Shown here: positions 34,825 to 45,055 of the stretch, piece after piece
Layout of the letters: each line of letters opens with the position of its first letter
Numbering within the stretch: the stretch's first letter is position 1
From: Candidatus Hoaglandella endobia
GTDB taxonomy: Bacteria > Pseudomonadota > Gammaproteobacteria > Enterobacterales > Enterobacteriaceae
Length of the DNA stretch: 64,000 nucleotides
Reading direction: 5' to 3'
Assembly (NCBI RefSeq): GCF_900044015.1
Contig: NZ_LN999835.1
Span: forward strand, 86,360 to 150,359
Program-made: the position numbers and the translations under genes
Notes under the pieces: generated by a model
The model's database searches: none
Told to the model about the DNA's origin: nothing
Seen by the model: only the letters and a program-made list of their open reading frames with translations

Positions 34825-34852
34825 GCTGGGACCCAGCCTAGCATTGCTAGGC
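34825..34852. repeat. Two overlapping inverted repeats upstream of pyrG
   Basis: GCTGG-GAC-CCAGC (34825-34837) is immediately followed, sharing two bases, by GCCTAGC-ATT-GCTAGGC (34836-34852; 7-bp perfect stem). They sit in the short relA-pyrG spacer where mazG was lost. There is no T-tract, so a terminator is not supported; it may be RNA structure or a protein site. Confidence 0.7.
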
Positions 34853-34896
34853 GAAATTAATTAGTTGGCTGTGTACTTACAGTTATCTAACTGGAG

Positions 34897-35660
34897 CTAA
34901 GCAAGCAACTGGTGTAACCAGTCGATGCGCTGCTTAGAGCCGGCTTGGCCGCCGATAAGCGTTGTGCCGTACTCTTTATATTTCCAGTGCGCTGCCATAC
35001 CAAGCTCAGCGTCTTTATGCATTTGGCGCGTACGGATCTGGATTTCTAAAGTTTTGCCCAGCGGCCCAAGCACGACAGTATGAATAGATTGATAGCCATT
35101 AGGTTTCGGGTTGGCAACATAGTCGTCGAATTCATCTGGTAAGTAGCAGAAATGTGTATGCACAATACTAAGAGTAGCGTAACATTCCTTTAAACGATCT
35201 ACTACCACTCGCACTGCCCGCACATCGAATAGTTCATCGAATTCTAGCTCCTTTTGCTGCATTTTGCGCCAGATGCTATAAATATGTTTCGGACGGCCAT
35301 CAATTGCAGCTTGCAGATCTGCTTGCTGTATAGTTTTTCGCAACGAGATAACAATATTTTCGATATATTGCTCGCGAGCAATTCGCCTCTCATGTAACAT
35401 TTGGGCGATGCACTTGTATTCCTTAGGATACAAATAGCGGAAAAAAAATCTTCCAGTTCCCATGTTAGTTGGCCGATATCGAGACGGTTAGCGAGCGGTA
35501 TATAAATATTGGTGCTTTCTTTAGCCGTCAACAACTGCTCATTTTCTGGTGCATTTAGCCGTTCACTTGTTTGCGGCTTGGCGAGGCCTAAACTGTAAAC
35601 CCAGTCTTCCACAGAAAATTCGCCAACTAGATTCAAATGTGCACTTCTTACCGCAACCAT
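34897..35660 (-). pseudogene. relA: Truncated (p)ppGpp synthetase RelA: synthetase domain retained
   Basis: E. coli RelA (744 residues) makes (p)ppGpp. Here MVAVRSAHLNLVGEFSVEDW (start 35660) continues to about residue 36. An in-frame deletion of about 130 codons then removes the HD-like domain, and the frame resumes at KESTNIYIPLANRLDIGQL. After WELEDF a run of eight T (A8 on plus at 35441-35448) is one T short, shifting the frame. Beyond it the synthetase domain is clean: GRPKHIYSIWRKM, FDELFDVRAVR (catalytic Asp), NPKPNGYQSIHTVV, EIQIRTRQMHKDAELG (catalytic Glu), ending in a stop after IDWLHQLLA. TGS and ACT domains are gone. With one extra T the product would be 254 residues. An ATG at 35463 could also start the clean part. 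Confidence 0.85.
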
Positions 35661-36383
35661 ACCTACTACCTAAATTATAGAGCCTAACTTATAGAAGAGA
35701 TGTTGGAATTTTTAATTTTTTAAATAGAAAATCACTTCTATTATTTTTTATTAAAACAGCCTGCTAAAAACTAGTACAGTTCAGAGATTCCTAGAATCTA
35801 GCTCATATAATTGACACTGCTTTAAGCAGAAGGCGTACCATACCATGCCAATTATGGGCTTTAGTACATTGCTAGTTATAAAGTATTTTTAACTTAATTA
35901 GCCTCGGCTAACTTTTTTGCTTGAGTTATACTGACATTGCTTATAAGTACTAAGAAGTAAAATTTTGGTATAATTACCGAAAGAGTCTTCGCGGGAGATA
36001 AAGAAACGGCTAAAGCGGCGACATTCTGTAGGATGTATTAGTAGTAGTGTAGCCGGAATTAAGATAATTTTCTGGTTTTAAGTAGGGAAAGTTATGTCAC
36101 TGCTTTTATTTAGGGTAGGGGGAGACATCGTGCTTATTCATCACCTACAATGAATGGTGTTGTAAAATTTAGAATAATTTACCCAACACTCTGTGTTGCT
36201 ACTAGATAATAGTTATCCTCCGCTAGTAGCTTAAGCTACTGGTAGTAAAATACCTACTGCGTAAATAAAGCGAGCAAACCTACCTAAAAGTAGAGTTTTG
36301 ATAAAGCAGGATACACATCCCGCTCCCTGTTAGGGAGCTAACAGTAATCGCAAAAAAAATAGACAAGAAAAACGGCGTGTCGA
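35661..36383. other. Gap upstream of relA
   Basis: About 720 AT-rich bases between relA and erpA. E. coli has rlmD and barA next to relA; I recognise neither. No tRNA or structured RNA was identified. Confidence 0.45.
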
Positions 36384-36725
36384 TTAGATACTGAAAGAAG
36401 AGCCGCATCCACAAGTGGTCTTGGCATTGGGATTGGTAACGATAAAGCGCGATCCTTCTAGCCCTTCGCTATAATCTACTGAGCCGCCTACTAAATATTG
36501 TAGACTCATAGGATCAACTACTAGTGTTACTCCTTGTTTCTCAAGGGTAAAGTCATCTTCTTTGATTTTATCGTCTAAAGTAAAATTATATTGAAAACCA
36601 CTACAGCCGCCGCCGGTAATATAGATCCTTAATTTTATATTAGTATTATTTTCATCTGCAATAAGGTTTTTTATTTTAGTTGTAGCTGAATCGGTAAACT
36701 GTAATTGCAATGCTATTGCGTTCAT
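36384..36725 (-). CDS. erpA: Iron-sulfur cluster insertion protein ErpA
   Basis: A-type carrier that delivers Fe-S clusters, in E. coli essential for the isoprenoid enzymes IspG/IspH. ATG 36725 with GGGAG seven bases upstream gives 113 residues (E. coli 114). The three cluster-ligand cysteines are at C41 (GGGCSGF), C105 and C107 (CGCGSSFSI). It stands alone, divergent from dksA. No sign of decay. Confidence 0.95.
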   Translation of the reverse strand: MNAIALQLQFTDSATTKIKNLIADENNTNIKLRIYITGGGCSGFQYNFTLDDKIKEDDFTLEKQGVTLVVDPMSLQYLVGGSVDYSEGLEGSRFIVTNPNAKTTCGCGSSFSI

Positions 36726-36960
36726 AATTTTACTCCCTTTCAAGTATCTATTATTTAGCTTTACGTTTAAGTATTATATTAAGATAAATATATGCTACTA
36801 TCTACATAAAAAATTAAAGGTGGCAAACTAGTAAAAAGAAATTTTTCTTTTTCTAAAGATGAAATATTGCTCATATTAGTTTTATTTGCTATTTCTAACT
36901 GCCTGTTTAACCTTGATTATGAGAGATTGCTAGTGCCTGATGTTAAAAGGAGCAGAAAAA

Positions 36961-37419
36961 ATGCAAGAAGAACAAAACCGTAAGACCTCCTCCTTAAGCA
37001 TACTCGGCATTGCTGGGGTAGAACCGTACCGGCAAGAGTCTCATGAAGAAGAGTACATGAATGAAGCTCAACTTCTACATTTCAAACGTATTCTAGAAGC
37101 GTGGCGTAATCAACTTAGAGGTGAGGTCGGACGTACTGTGTCGTATATGCAAGATGAGGCTGCTAATTTTCCGGATCTGGTTGATCGTGCTGCGCAAGAA
37201 GAAGAATTTAGCCTTGAACTGCGTAACCGCGAGCGGGAACGTAAGTTAATTAAAAAAATAGAAAAAACTCTAAAAAAAGTTAAAAATCATGATTTCGGCT
37301 TTTGTGACTCCTGTGGAGTAGAAATCGGTATTCGCCGTCTAGAGGCGCGGCCGACCGCTAACTTGTGTATCGACTGTAAAACCATTGCTGAAATCCGTGA
37401 AAAACAGATGACTGGATAA
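36961..37419 (+). CDS. dksA: RNA polymerase-binding transcription factor DksA
   Basis: Binds the RNAP secondary channel and, with ppGpp, controls rRNA and amino acid promoters. ATG 36961 ([17 protein letters not shown]) follows AAAAGGAG and gives 152 residues (E. coli 151). The coiled coil (about 35-108) carries the tip motif with D72, D75 and A77 (DLVDRA; E. coli has DPVDRA). The zinc finger cysteines are C115, C118, C136 and C139. It is kept intact although relA in this window is badly truncated. The next E. coli gene, gluQ, is missing and pcnB follows. Confidence 0.96.
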   Translation: MQEEQNRKTSSLSILGIAGVEPYRQESHEEEYMNEAQLLHFKRILEAWRNQLRGEVGRTVSYMQDEAANFPDLVDRAAQEEEFSLELRNRERERKLIKKIEKTLKKVKNHDFGFCDSCGVEIGIRRLEARPTANLCIDCKTIAEIREKQMTG

Positions 37420-37781
37420 ATAATCATACGCCGGTTACTGCTGCGGTCTGCTTTGAAGGATATTTAAAAAATATAATCAGTATAAGAATAGCAAGTTAGC
37501 TATTAGCACCTTGCAGCAAAGTAAGCCTACTTGTATAATTTTTAATTAGCTGCTTAATCTATTTTCTACTGAAAATCACAGCTATCAGCAACTATCTCTA
37601 GGCACAAGTATATTCTATGGCGAGTGAATATTTAGTTAGTATACATATCTTAAAATGGCAGTGCCAACCACGCTCACTTCATGAAGAACAACGTACTAGC
37701 TTATGCTCTTACTTAGAGATTAGTTATATTAGCTGCTGTTTTTAAGTAGTTTTTGTTTATTTATGACTGTTGAGGTATAAT
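37420..37781. other. Gap between dksA and pcnB (gluQ lost)
   Basis: About 360 bases; E. coli has gluQ here. No GluQ motif was recognised on the plus strand. The last 30 bases carry the pcnB ribosome binding site GAGGT. Confidence 0.5.
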
Positions 37782-39194
37782 ATTTTTACCCGAGTAGCCA
37801 ATTTATACCGTAAGGTACTAAATCATGAACGTGTAGAAATAGTACCAGAGGATAGGCGACTTTTGACAATTATTCCGCGTGATCAACATCATATATCACG
37901 GAAAGAGATCAGTGACAATGCCTTAAAAGTGCTTTATCGGCTGAACAAGGCGGGCTTTGAAGCTTATCTAGTCGGTGGCGGCGTACGCGATATATTACTG
38001 GGTAAAAAGCCCAATGACTTTGATATTACCACCAATGCTACACCAGAGCAGATGCGTAAACTATTTGGCAATTGTCGGCTAATAGGCCGACGTTTCCGTC
38101 TTGCCCACGTAATGTTTGGGCCGGAAATCATTGAAGTTGCTACTTTCCGCGGTCATCATCAGAATAATCAGACGATAGCTTCTAACAATAAAGGTATGTT
38201 ACTGCGTGATAATATTTTCGGTTCTCTCGAAGAGGATGCCCAGCGCCGTGATTTTTCTGTCAATAGCCTATATTATAATGTGGCTGATTTTACGCTGCGC
38301 GATTATACAGGCGGTCTGAAAGATTTATATGAAGGCACCATACGTCTTATCGGCGATCCAGAAACTCGTTATCGAGAAGATCCAGTTCGCATGTTGCGTG
38401 CAATACGCTTTGCAGCAAAATTGAATATGACTATTAGCTATGAGACGGCTGAGCCCATCTCCAGACTTGCTGGATTATTATGCGATATTCCTCCGGCGAG
38501 GCTATTTGAAGAATCATTAAAACTTTTTCAGACGGGCTATGGTGAAACGACCTACCATCTTTTATGTAAATATCAGTTATTTAAACCTCTTTTCCCACTG
38601 ATAAATCGTAATTGTACTGAGTATCATGATGATAGCTATATAAAGCAAATGATCGTGCGCGTTCTGGTCAATGCCGACTATCGTTTACACAATGATATGC
38701 GAGTTAATCCAGCTTTTTTATTTGCCGCGATGCTGTGGTATCCTCTGCTAGAGCAGACTAAGACACTCACCCATAAGATCAGCGGTATGTCCTATTTTGA
38801 TGCCTTCTCACTGGCAATAAAAGATGTTCTTGACGAGCAGTGCCGCACATTAGCCCTTCCTAAAAGGTTAACCAGTCTGATGCGAGATATATGGCAATTG
38901 CAGTTGCGATTATCACTTATCAGTCAAGGTAAAGGTAAAAGCGCTCATAAGCTAAAGCTCATAGACCATCCCAAGTTCCGTGCCGCTTATGATCTGCTAA
39001 CCTTGCGCGCTGAAGTAGAAAATAACGCTGAGCTCCAGCTTGTTAGCCACTGGTTGAATTCAGCCCACCAGTGGCCTGAATTACAGGTAGCTACGAAGCG
39101 GCATCAGAAAACCATACTGACCAAGTATGGGCCGAACAACCTACAAACGCGCCAAGGTACAACAAAAGGTACCACAAATCGAGAGATAGCCTAA
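37782..39194 (+). CDS. pcnB: Poly(A) polymerase I with AUU start codon
   Basis: Adds 3' poly(A) tails that mark RNAs for decay. It aligns with E. coli PcnB from its first residue if ATT 37782 is the start ([14 protein letters not shown]), preceded by GAGGT five bases away. E. coli pcnB also starts with AUU, known to limit its expression. An in-frame TTG at 37770 exists but lies before the Shine-Dalgarno sequence. The 470 residues include the class II nucleotidyltransferase core [12 protein letters not shown] with DFD (about 78-80), the [12 protein letters not shown] block and [18 protein letters not shown]. The basic C-terminal tail of E. coli is divergent. folK downstream is lost. Confidence 0.93.
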   Translation: MFTRVANLYRKVLNHERVEIVPEDRRLLTIIPRDQHHISRKEISDNALKVLYRLNKAGFEAYLVGGGVRDILLGKKPNDFDITTNATPEQMRKLFGNCRLIGRRFRLAHVMFGPEIIEVATFRGHHQNNQTIASNNKGMLLRDNIFGSLEEDAQRRDFSVNSLYYNVADFTLRDYTGGLKDLYEGTIRLIGDPETRYREDPVRMLRAIRFAAKLNMTISYETAEPISRLAGLLCDIPPARLFEESLKLFQTGYGETTYHLLCKYQLFKPLFPLINRNCTEYHDDSYIKQMIVRVLVNADYRLHNDMRVNPAFLFAAMLWYPLLEQTKTLTHKISGMSYFDAFSLAIKDVLDEQCRTLALPKRLTSLMRDIWQLQLRLSLISQGKGKSAHKLKLIDHPKFRAAYDLLTLRAEVENNAELQLVSHWLNSAHQWPELQVATKRHQKTILTKYGPNNLQTRQGTTKGTTNREIA

Positions 39195-39338
39195 CAAAAC
39201 AGAATAGGTGCAGTACTTGAAAACTACTCAACTATCTATTTTAAGGTAATTGTCAGCGACAGCCGAGTTGCTCAGGTACTACGCAACAGCCTAACGCTGG
39301 AAAAGAAGCTCAGTGATTTATTCGTTTTTTAGTTGTGA

Positions 39339-39425
39339 CGGTGAGGAAGGGATTCGAACCCTCGATACACTTGCGCATATACACACTTTCCAGGCGTGCT
39401 CCTTCAGCCACTCGGACACCTCACC
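39339..39425 (-). tRNA. tRNA-Ser(GGA)
   Basis: An 87-nt class II tRNA body, with acceptor GGTGAGG/CCTCACC, anticodon GGA at 39389-39391, long variable arm and T-loop GGTTCGAATCC. It matches E. coli serW/serX. The discriminator G is followed by TCA instead of CCA, so the 3' end is not fully encoded and the CCA-adding enzyme would be required. Confidence 0.95.
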
Positions 39426-39898
39426 AAGTTGAAATACAAAAAATTTTTTCCATTTTATGGATTTATTTTTTAAAGGTAAAGGAAATTAGTGTAAAAAAAA
39501 CCTTTCTTATACTGTGCTCTCAGCAAGAGGTTATAAAGAAATTTATAACTATAAAACTTATAATGTTTCATAGAAAGTAAGAAGTTTTCTAGTATCAGAT
39601 GATCATCTGATAATTATTGCAATTATCTTCGTCTAAGATAACGAAAACGCTAGATCTATGTTTGCAATATAGTCAATGTTGAGGCTAAATAACGTAAAAC
39701 TTAGCAAGTAAGTTCAGGTTCACGATGTAATGTGCGGCTAAAAAATGATGTTATCGACAATATTACTGCAAGGCTGATTAAACTACTTCGCTACAACTAG
39801 TAAAATAAAAAGTAGTATGACTTTCAATTAACCCGTACTTAAATTGTTTGAGCAAAGAAAGCCATTCCAATCTAAACTAGACAAGAAGAAAACTTGTA
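39426..39898. other. Gap between tRNA-Ser(GGA) and pssA
   Basis: About 470 AT-rich bases between two unrelated E. coli neighbourhoods. No gene, RNA or clear terminator was recognised. The pssA promoter is presumably here. Confidence 0.45.
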
Positions 39899-41257
39899 AT
39901 GTTGTCAATTTTTAAACACAGCAAAAAACACCAACAACAACTTGCCCAACTGCCCAAAATTTCTCAGAGCGTGGTAGATATTCAAACGCTTTACAGCCCG
40001 AGAGAATTCTCGCAAGCGCTCATACAGGCGATCAATAGTGCACGAAGGCATATATATCTGGTCGTGTTATATTTGGAGCAAGACCAAGGAGGGCATCGGA
40101 TCCTCAACGCCCTTTATCACGCTAAACAATCCGCTCCCTTGCTCGATATTGCGATTTTGGTAGATTGGCATCGGGCGCAGCGCGGCCGTATCGGCACCAC
40201 TGCAGCTAATACTAACGCCGATTGGTACTGCCGTATGGCGCAAGAGCACCCTGGCGTGGACGTCCCAGTATACGGTGTGCCAGTCAACACCAGAGAAGCT
40301 TTAGGCGTCTTACACCTAAAAGGATTTATCGTTGATGATCTGGTTATCTACAGTGGCGCCAATCTGAACGACGTTTATCTACAACAGTTAGGAAGATACC
40401 GCTACGATCGTTATCAAATTATTCGTAATCTAACACTGGCAAACACTCTACTTAATTATCTTAAATACCATTTAATCACTGCTCCAGCGGTAAATCGTCT
40501 GGATAATGTTACTAGTACAAAATGTTTTGATATTAAGCATCATACGCGTCGTTTTCGTCAGAACCTAAGGGAAGCAGGCTACAGTTTTGTCGGGGCAGCA
40601 AGTCAAGAAGAATTAGCTATTACCCCGCTGGTGGGTTTGGGTAAACAAAGCCCGCTAAATAAAATAGTTCATCATCTGCTATGCTCAACTCGGGATAAAT
40701 TGACTCTATGTACCCCTTATTTCAACTTGCCGACATTGCTGGTGCGCGATCTAATCGGTTTATTACGTCTAGGCAGGCAGGTTGAAATTATAGTGGGCGA
40801 TAAGACCGCTAACGACTTTTATATCCCTGAAGATCAACCGTTTAAAATTATTGGTGTTTTACCTTATCTATATGAAATTAATCTACGCCGTTTTCTCAGT
40901 CGTTTGCAACGTTATGTTGATAATGGTCAATTGGTAGTGCGTTTATGGAAGGAAAATGATAATAGCTATCATTTAAAAGGTATTTGGGTGGACGATGAAT
41001 GGCAACTAATCACTGGCAATAATTTTAACCCGCGCTCCTGGCGGCTAGATTTAGAAAATGCGCTGTTGATCCATGATCCTGCACAGGCATTACACCAACA
41101 GCGTGAACATGAACTAATGCTAATTCGTACCCATACGCAAGCGATGCGAAACTTCGCTGAGCTACAAAACATTGCCGATTATCCAGTTAAAGTTCGCAAG
41201 CTTATCCGCCGCTTGCGGCGGATTCGCATCGACCGCTTAATCAGCCACATACTTTGA
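39899..41257 (+). CDS. pssA: CDP-diacylglycerol--serine O-phosphatidyltransferase PssA
   Basis: Makes phosphatidylserine, the precursor of phosphatidylethanolamine, at the membrane surface. It is 452 residues (E. coli 451), a phospholipase D-type enzyme with two HKD motifs: H139-K141-D146 and H358-K360-D365, both intact. The basic C-terminus KVRKLIRRLRRIRIDRLISHIL is conserved. It is a single gene, convergent with the peroxiredoxin gene. No frameshift or missing key residue. Confidence 0.96.
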   Translation: MLSIFKHSKKHQQQLAQLPKISQSVVDIQTLYSPREFSQALIQAINSARRHIYLVVLYLEQDQGGHRILNALYHAKQSAPLLDIAILVDWHRAQRGRIGTTAANTNADWYCRMAQEHPGVDVPVYGVPVNTREALGVLHLKGFIVDDLVIYSGANLNDVYLQQLGRYRYDRYQIIRNLTLANTLLNYLKYHLITAPAVNRLDNVTSTKCFDIKHHTRRFRQNLREAGYSFVGAASQEELAITPLVGLGKQSPLNKIVHHLLCSTRDKLTLCTPYFNLPTLLVRDLIGLLRLGRQVEIIVGDKTANDFYIPEDQPFKIIGVLPYLYEINLRRFLSRLQRYVDNGQLVVRLWKENDNSYHLKGIWVDDEWQLITGNNFNPRSWRLDLENALLIHDPAQALHQQREHELMLIRTHTQAMRNFAELQNIADYPVKVRKLIRRLRRIRIDRLISHIL

Positions 41258-41412
41258 AAACTTTTACGTAACTTTCTTATCTTTCAGATTTCAGGCAGCG
41301 TTACATTTACATTACATTATCTTTAGCTGTTATATCCCTGCTAGCTGTAGCTATTACGTACTATACCAGCCAGTATCCTAACTAAGTAAGGATACCATTT
41401 ATTAGAACTTTA

Positions 41413-42015
41413 TTAAAGTTTATTCAAGTTATTTGCTAGGTATTGAGCAACACCTTCTGGCGAAGGATCCATGCCTTCCTGGCCTTTTTTCCATTGTGCC
41501 GGACAAACTTTGCCGTGCTCTTCGTAGAAGAGCAGAGCATCAACCATCCGCATCATTTCATCGATGTTGCGGCCCAGCGGCAGGTCGTTAACTACTTGAT
41601 GACGAACAATCCCCTGTTTATCTATCAAGAAAGAGCCGCGCAATGCGACTCCAGTATCGGGATGCTCTATACCATAAGCTCGGATGATATCGCGTTTAAT
41701 GTCTGCGACCATTGGATACTGAACAAGGCCAATGCCGCCTTTATCGGTAGGTACCTGGCGCCAGGCGTTGTGTACAAATGCGGAGTCGAAAGACACGCCA
41801 ATGATTTCTACATCGCGTTTTTTGAACTCAGCGTAGCGTTTATTAAACGCGATTAATTCAGACGGACAGACGAATGTGAAGTCCATTGGCCAGAAAAAAA
41901 TTACTGTTAATTTATCCTGGATAAAAGATTTTAAGTTAAAATTATCGACAATGTCACCGTTACTAAGTACGGCAGTGGCGGTAAAATCAGGAGCTTTACG
42001 AGTAACCAAGACCAT
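41413..42015 (-). CDS. Typical 2-Cys peroxiredoxin (AhpC/TSA family)
   Basis: Reduces hydrogen peroxide and organic hydroperoxides in the cytoplasm. ATG 42015 (MVLVTRKAPDF) follows GAGGAG and gives 200 residues. The peroxidatic cysteine is C50 (FTFVCPSE) and the resolving cysteine is C171 (KVCPAQW). A GGIG motif at 93-96 and a C-terminal helix are features of peroxide-sensitive forms. E. coli AhpC is of a different subgroup (187 residues); this longer type is the tsaA-like form found in other enterobacteria and, I recall, aphid symbionts. Gene name left open. No reductase gene is nearby. Confidence 0.92.
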   Translation of the reverse strand: MVLVTRKAPDFTATAVLSNGDIVDNFNLKSFIQDKLTVIFFWPMDFTFVCPSELIAFNKRYAEFKKRDVEIIGVSFDSAFVHNAWRQVPTDKGGIGLVQYPMVADIKRDIIRAYGIEHPDTGVALRGSFLIDKQGIVRHQVVNDLPLGRNIDEMMRMVDALLFYEEHGKVCPAQWKKGQEGMDPSPEGVAQYLANNLNKL

Positions 42016-42434
42016 ATATGTACTCCTCAAATTGCGTTGGTGGCTGAGTGGATGATAGATAATTAGGTAGTCTAGTATAATACTAAGCCCAGCTGTACTA
42101 CAGATAATTCTGTCTATTAGTTTAATAGATTATTACTATCAAAGCAAAGCTCTTTCTTAGAAAGAGGTTGATTTAGAAAACTTAATTTTTTCTCTGAAAC
42201 CAGAAAGGTGCGACCTAGTTCATAAGTTGTTAGTCTATGCTTTTAACGACGTCATATGACTAAAAAAGTCTATTTAAGTATTCATGCATGGCGCTAAAAA
42301 AGCGCAGGATATAAAAAATAGAAAAAATAATTTCTCAGTATATTACAAATCATAGATAATAAGTTTACTCCTTGTAGGCCAAAAACTTGACTCTAAACTA
42401 ACCTAATTGGTTCTTAGCTGAAGAAATTTACCCC
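42016..42434. other. Divergent gap between peroxiredoxin gene and queA
   Basis: About 420 bases that should contain promoters for both divergent units. Nothing can be assigned with confidence; no OxyR-type site was recognised. Confidence 0.4.
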
Positions 42435-43505
42435 ATGCGCGTTGCAGACTTCTTTTTTAAACTACCAAACAATCTAATTGCTCGCTATCCACAAGCTGAA
42501 CGTAGTGCTTGCCGTTTATTGTCACTAGATGGCCAAACCGGTGAAATAACACACCGAATATTTACCGACCTGCTGACAATTTTAGTTGCAGGCGATTTGC
42601 TTGTTTTTAACAATACCCGCGTAATACCTGCCAGGTTGTTCGGTCGTAAATTTAGCGGCGGTAAAATAGAAGTCCTGGTGGAAAGAGTACTCGATGATAA
42701 TCGGGTACTAGCTCATGTTCGTACATCTAACACTCCCAAAGCCGGCGACACCATCTTATTAGGCGACAATCAAACTATCGATGTAACGATGGTGGCGCGT
42801 TATGAAACGCTTTTTGAACTTCGTTTTAACAATACCAACAATGTCCTAACTTTGCTTAATGAGTCAGGTCATATACCGTTACCGCCTTATATCGACCGAC
42901 CTGATGAAACTATGGACCGTGAATTATATCAGACGGTCTATGGAGACCGGCCAGGCGCAGTAGCAGCTCCCACCGCTGGCTTGCACTTTGATGAGCCGCT
43001 TCAGGCAGCGCTGCGTGCTAAAGGTATTGAGATGGCATTTCTCACGCTGTACGTGGGTACTGGTAGTTTCCAGCCAGTGCGGGTGGAAAACATCGAGCAG
43101 CATAAAATGCATGCTGAGCGCGCTGAAGTACCGCAAGAAGTAGTCGATGCAGTGTTGGCATGTAAAGCGCGCGGCAATCGTGTTATCGCTGTCGGTACAA
43201 CTTCCGTGCGCTCGTTAGAGAGCGCGGCAGCAGCTGCAGGTAAAAAAATATTGGTGCCATTTTTTGGCGATACTCGTATTTTCATTTATCCTGGTTACCG
43301 TTTTCACATCATCGATGCGTTGATAACCAATTTCCATTTACCAGCATCTACGTTGATCATGCTAGTAGCGGCTTTTGCTGGCTATCGCCATACGCTAGCA
43401 GCGTACCGCGAAGCGGTGGCGCAGGGTTATCATTTTTTCAGCTATGGAGATGCAATGTTCATTACCCAGAACAACTTAGCTGCCAAACTTGGGTGGTATG
43501 CTTAA
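42435..43505 (+). CDS. queA: S-adenosylmethionine:tRNA ribosyltransferase-isomerase
   Basis: Converts preQ1 at tRNA position 34 to epoxyqueuosine. The 356 residues match E. coli QueA (356). Start ATG 42435 gives [19 protein letters not shown]. Conserved blocks [34 protein letters not shown] and [12 protein letters not shown] are intact. It heads queA-tgt-yajC-secD-secF on the plus strand, as in E. coli. The precursor pathway genes are not in this window. Confidence 0.96.
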   Translation: MRVADFFFKLPNNLIARYPQAERSACRLLSLDGQTGEITHRIFTDLLTILVAGDLLVFNNTRVIPARLFGRKFSGGKIEVLVERVLDDNRVLAHVRTSNTPKAGDTILLGDNQTIDVTMVARYETLFELRFNNTNNVLTLLNESGHIPLPPYIDRPDETMDRELYQTVYGDRPGAVAAPTAGLHFDEPLQAALRAKGIEMAFLTLYVGTGSFQPVRVENIEQHKMHAERAEVPQEVVDAVLACKARGNRVIAVGTTSVRSLESAAAAAGKKILVPFFGDTRIFIYPGYRFHIIDALITNFHLPASTLIMLVAAFAGYRHTLAAYREAVAQGYHFFSYGDAMFITQNNLAAKLGWYA

Positions 43506-43565
43506 TTTTATTACGGCATACATCCTGTATAAACAGGACCAAAAAAATATATATATGGAGGATAA

Positions 43566-44690
<1,125 letters not shown>

Positions 44691-45026
44691 ATGAGTTTTT
44701 TTATTTTTGAAGCCGTTGCTGACACCGGTGCAACGGCCCAAAGCAGTCCTTATTATTCTCTGGTGGTGATGTTAGTATTTTTTGGTCTGATATTTTATTT
44801 AATGATACTGCGCCCACAGCAAAAGCGTGCCAAGATACATCAAGAATTGATTACTTCTCTTTCCAAAGGAGATGAAATACTAACTACCAGCGGACTGGTT
44901 GGCAGAGTAGTGAAAGTCGTGGAAACCGGCTATATTGTTATAGCGTTAAACGACACTAATGAAGTTATTATCAAGCGTGATTTCATTACCGCCATTCTAC
45001 CGAATGGTACCATGAAAAGACTCTAA
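44691..45026 (+). CDS. yajC: Sec translocon accessory protein YajC
   Basis: Small single-helix inner-membrane partner of SecDF. The 111 residues match E. coli YajC (110). The membrane helix is at about 22-40 (LVVMLVFFGLIFYLMI) followed by LRPQQKRAK and a cytoplasmic domain ending ILPNGTMKRL. AAGGAG lies in the end of tgt. 30 bases separate it from secD. Confidence 0.95.
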   Translation: MSFFIFEAVADTGATAQSSPYYSLVVMLVFFGLIFYLMILRPQQKRAKIHQELITSLSKGDEILTTSGLVGRVVKVVETGYIVIALNDTNEVIIKRDFITAILPNGTMKRL

Positions 45027-45055
45027 TTAAGAATCTTATTCCAAAGGGGACTGCA

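Noticed and set aside
41373..41395. 7-bp inverted repeat between pssA and the peroxiredoxin gene as a bidirectional terminator
   Set aside because: No T-run on either strand; kept out as unsupported.
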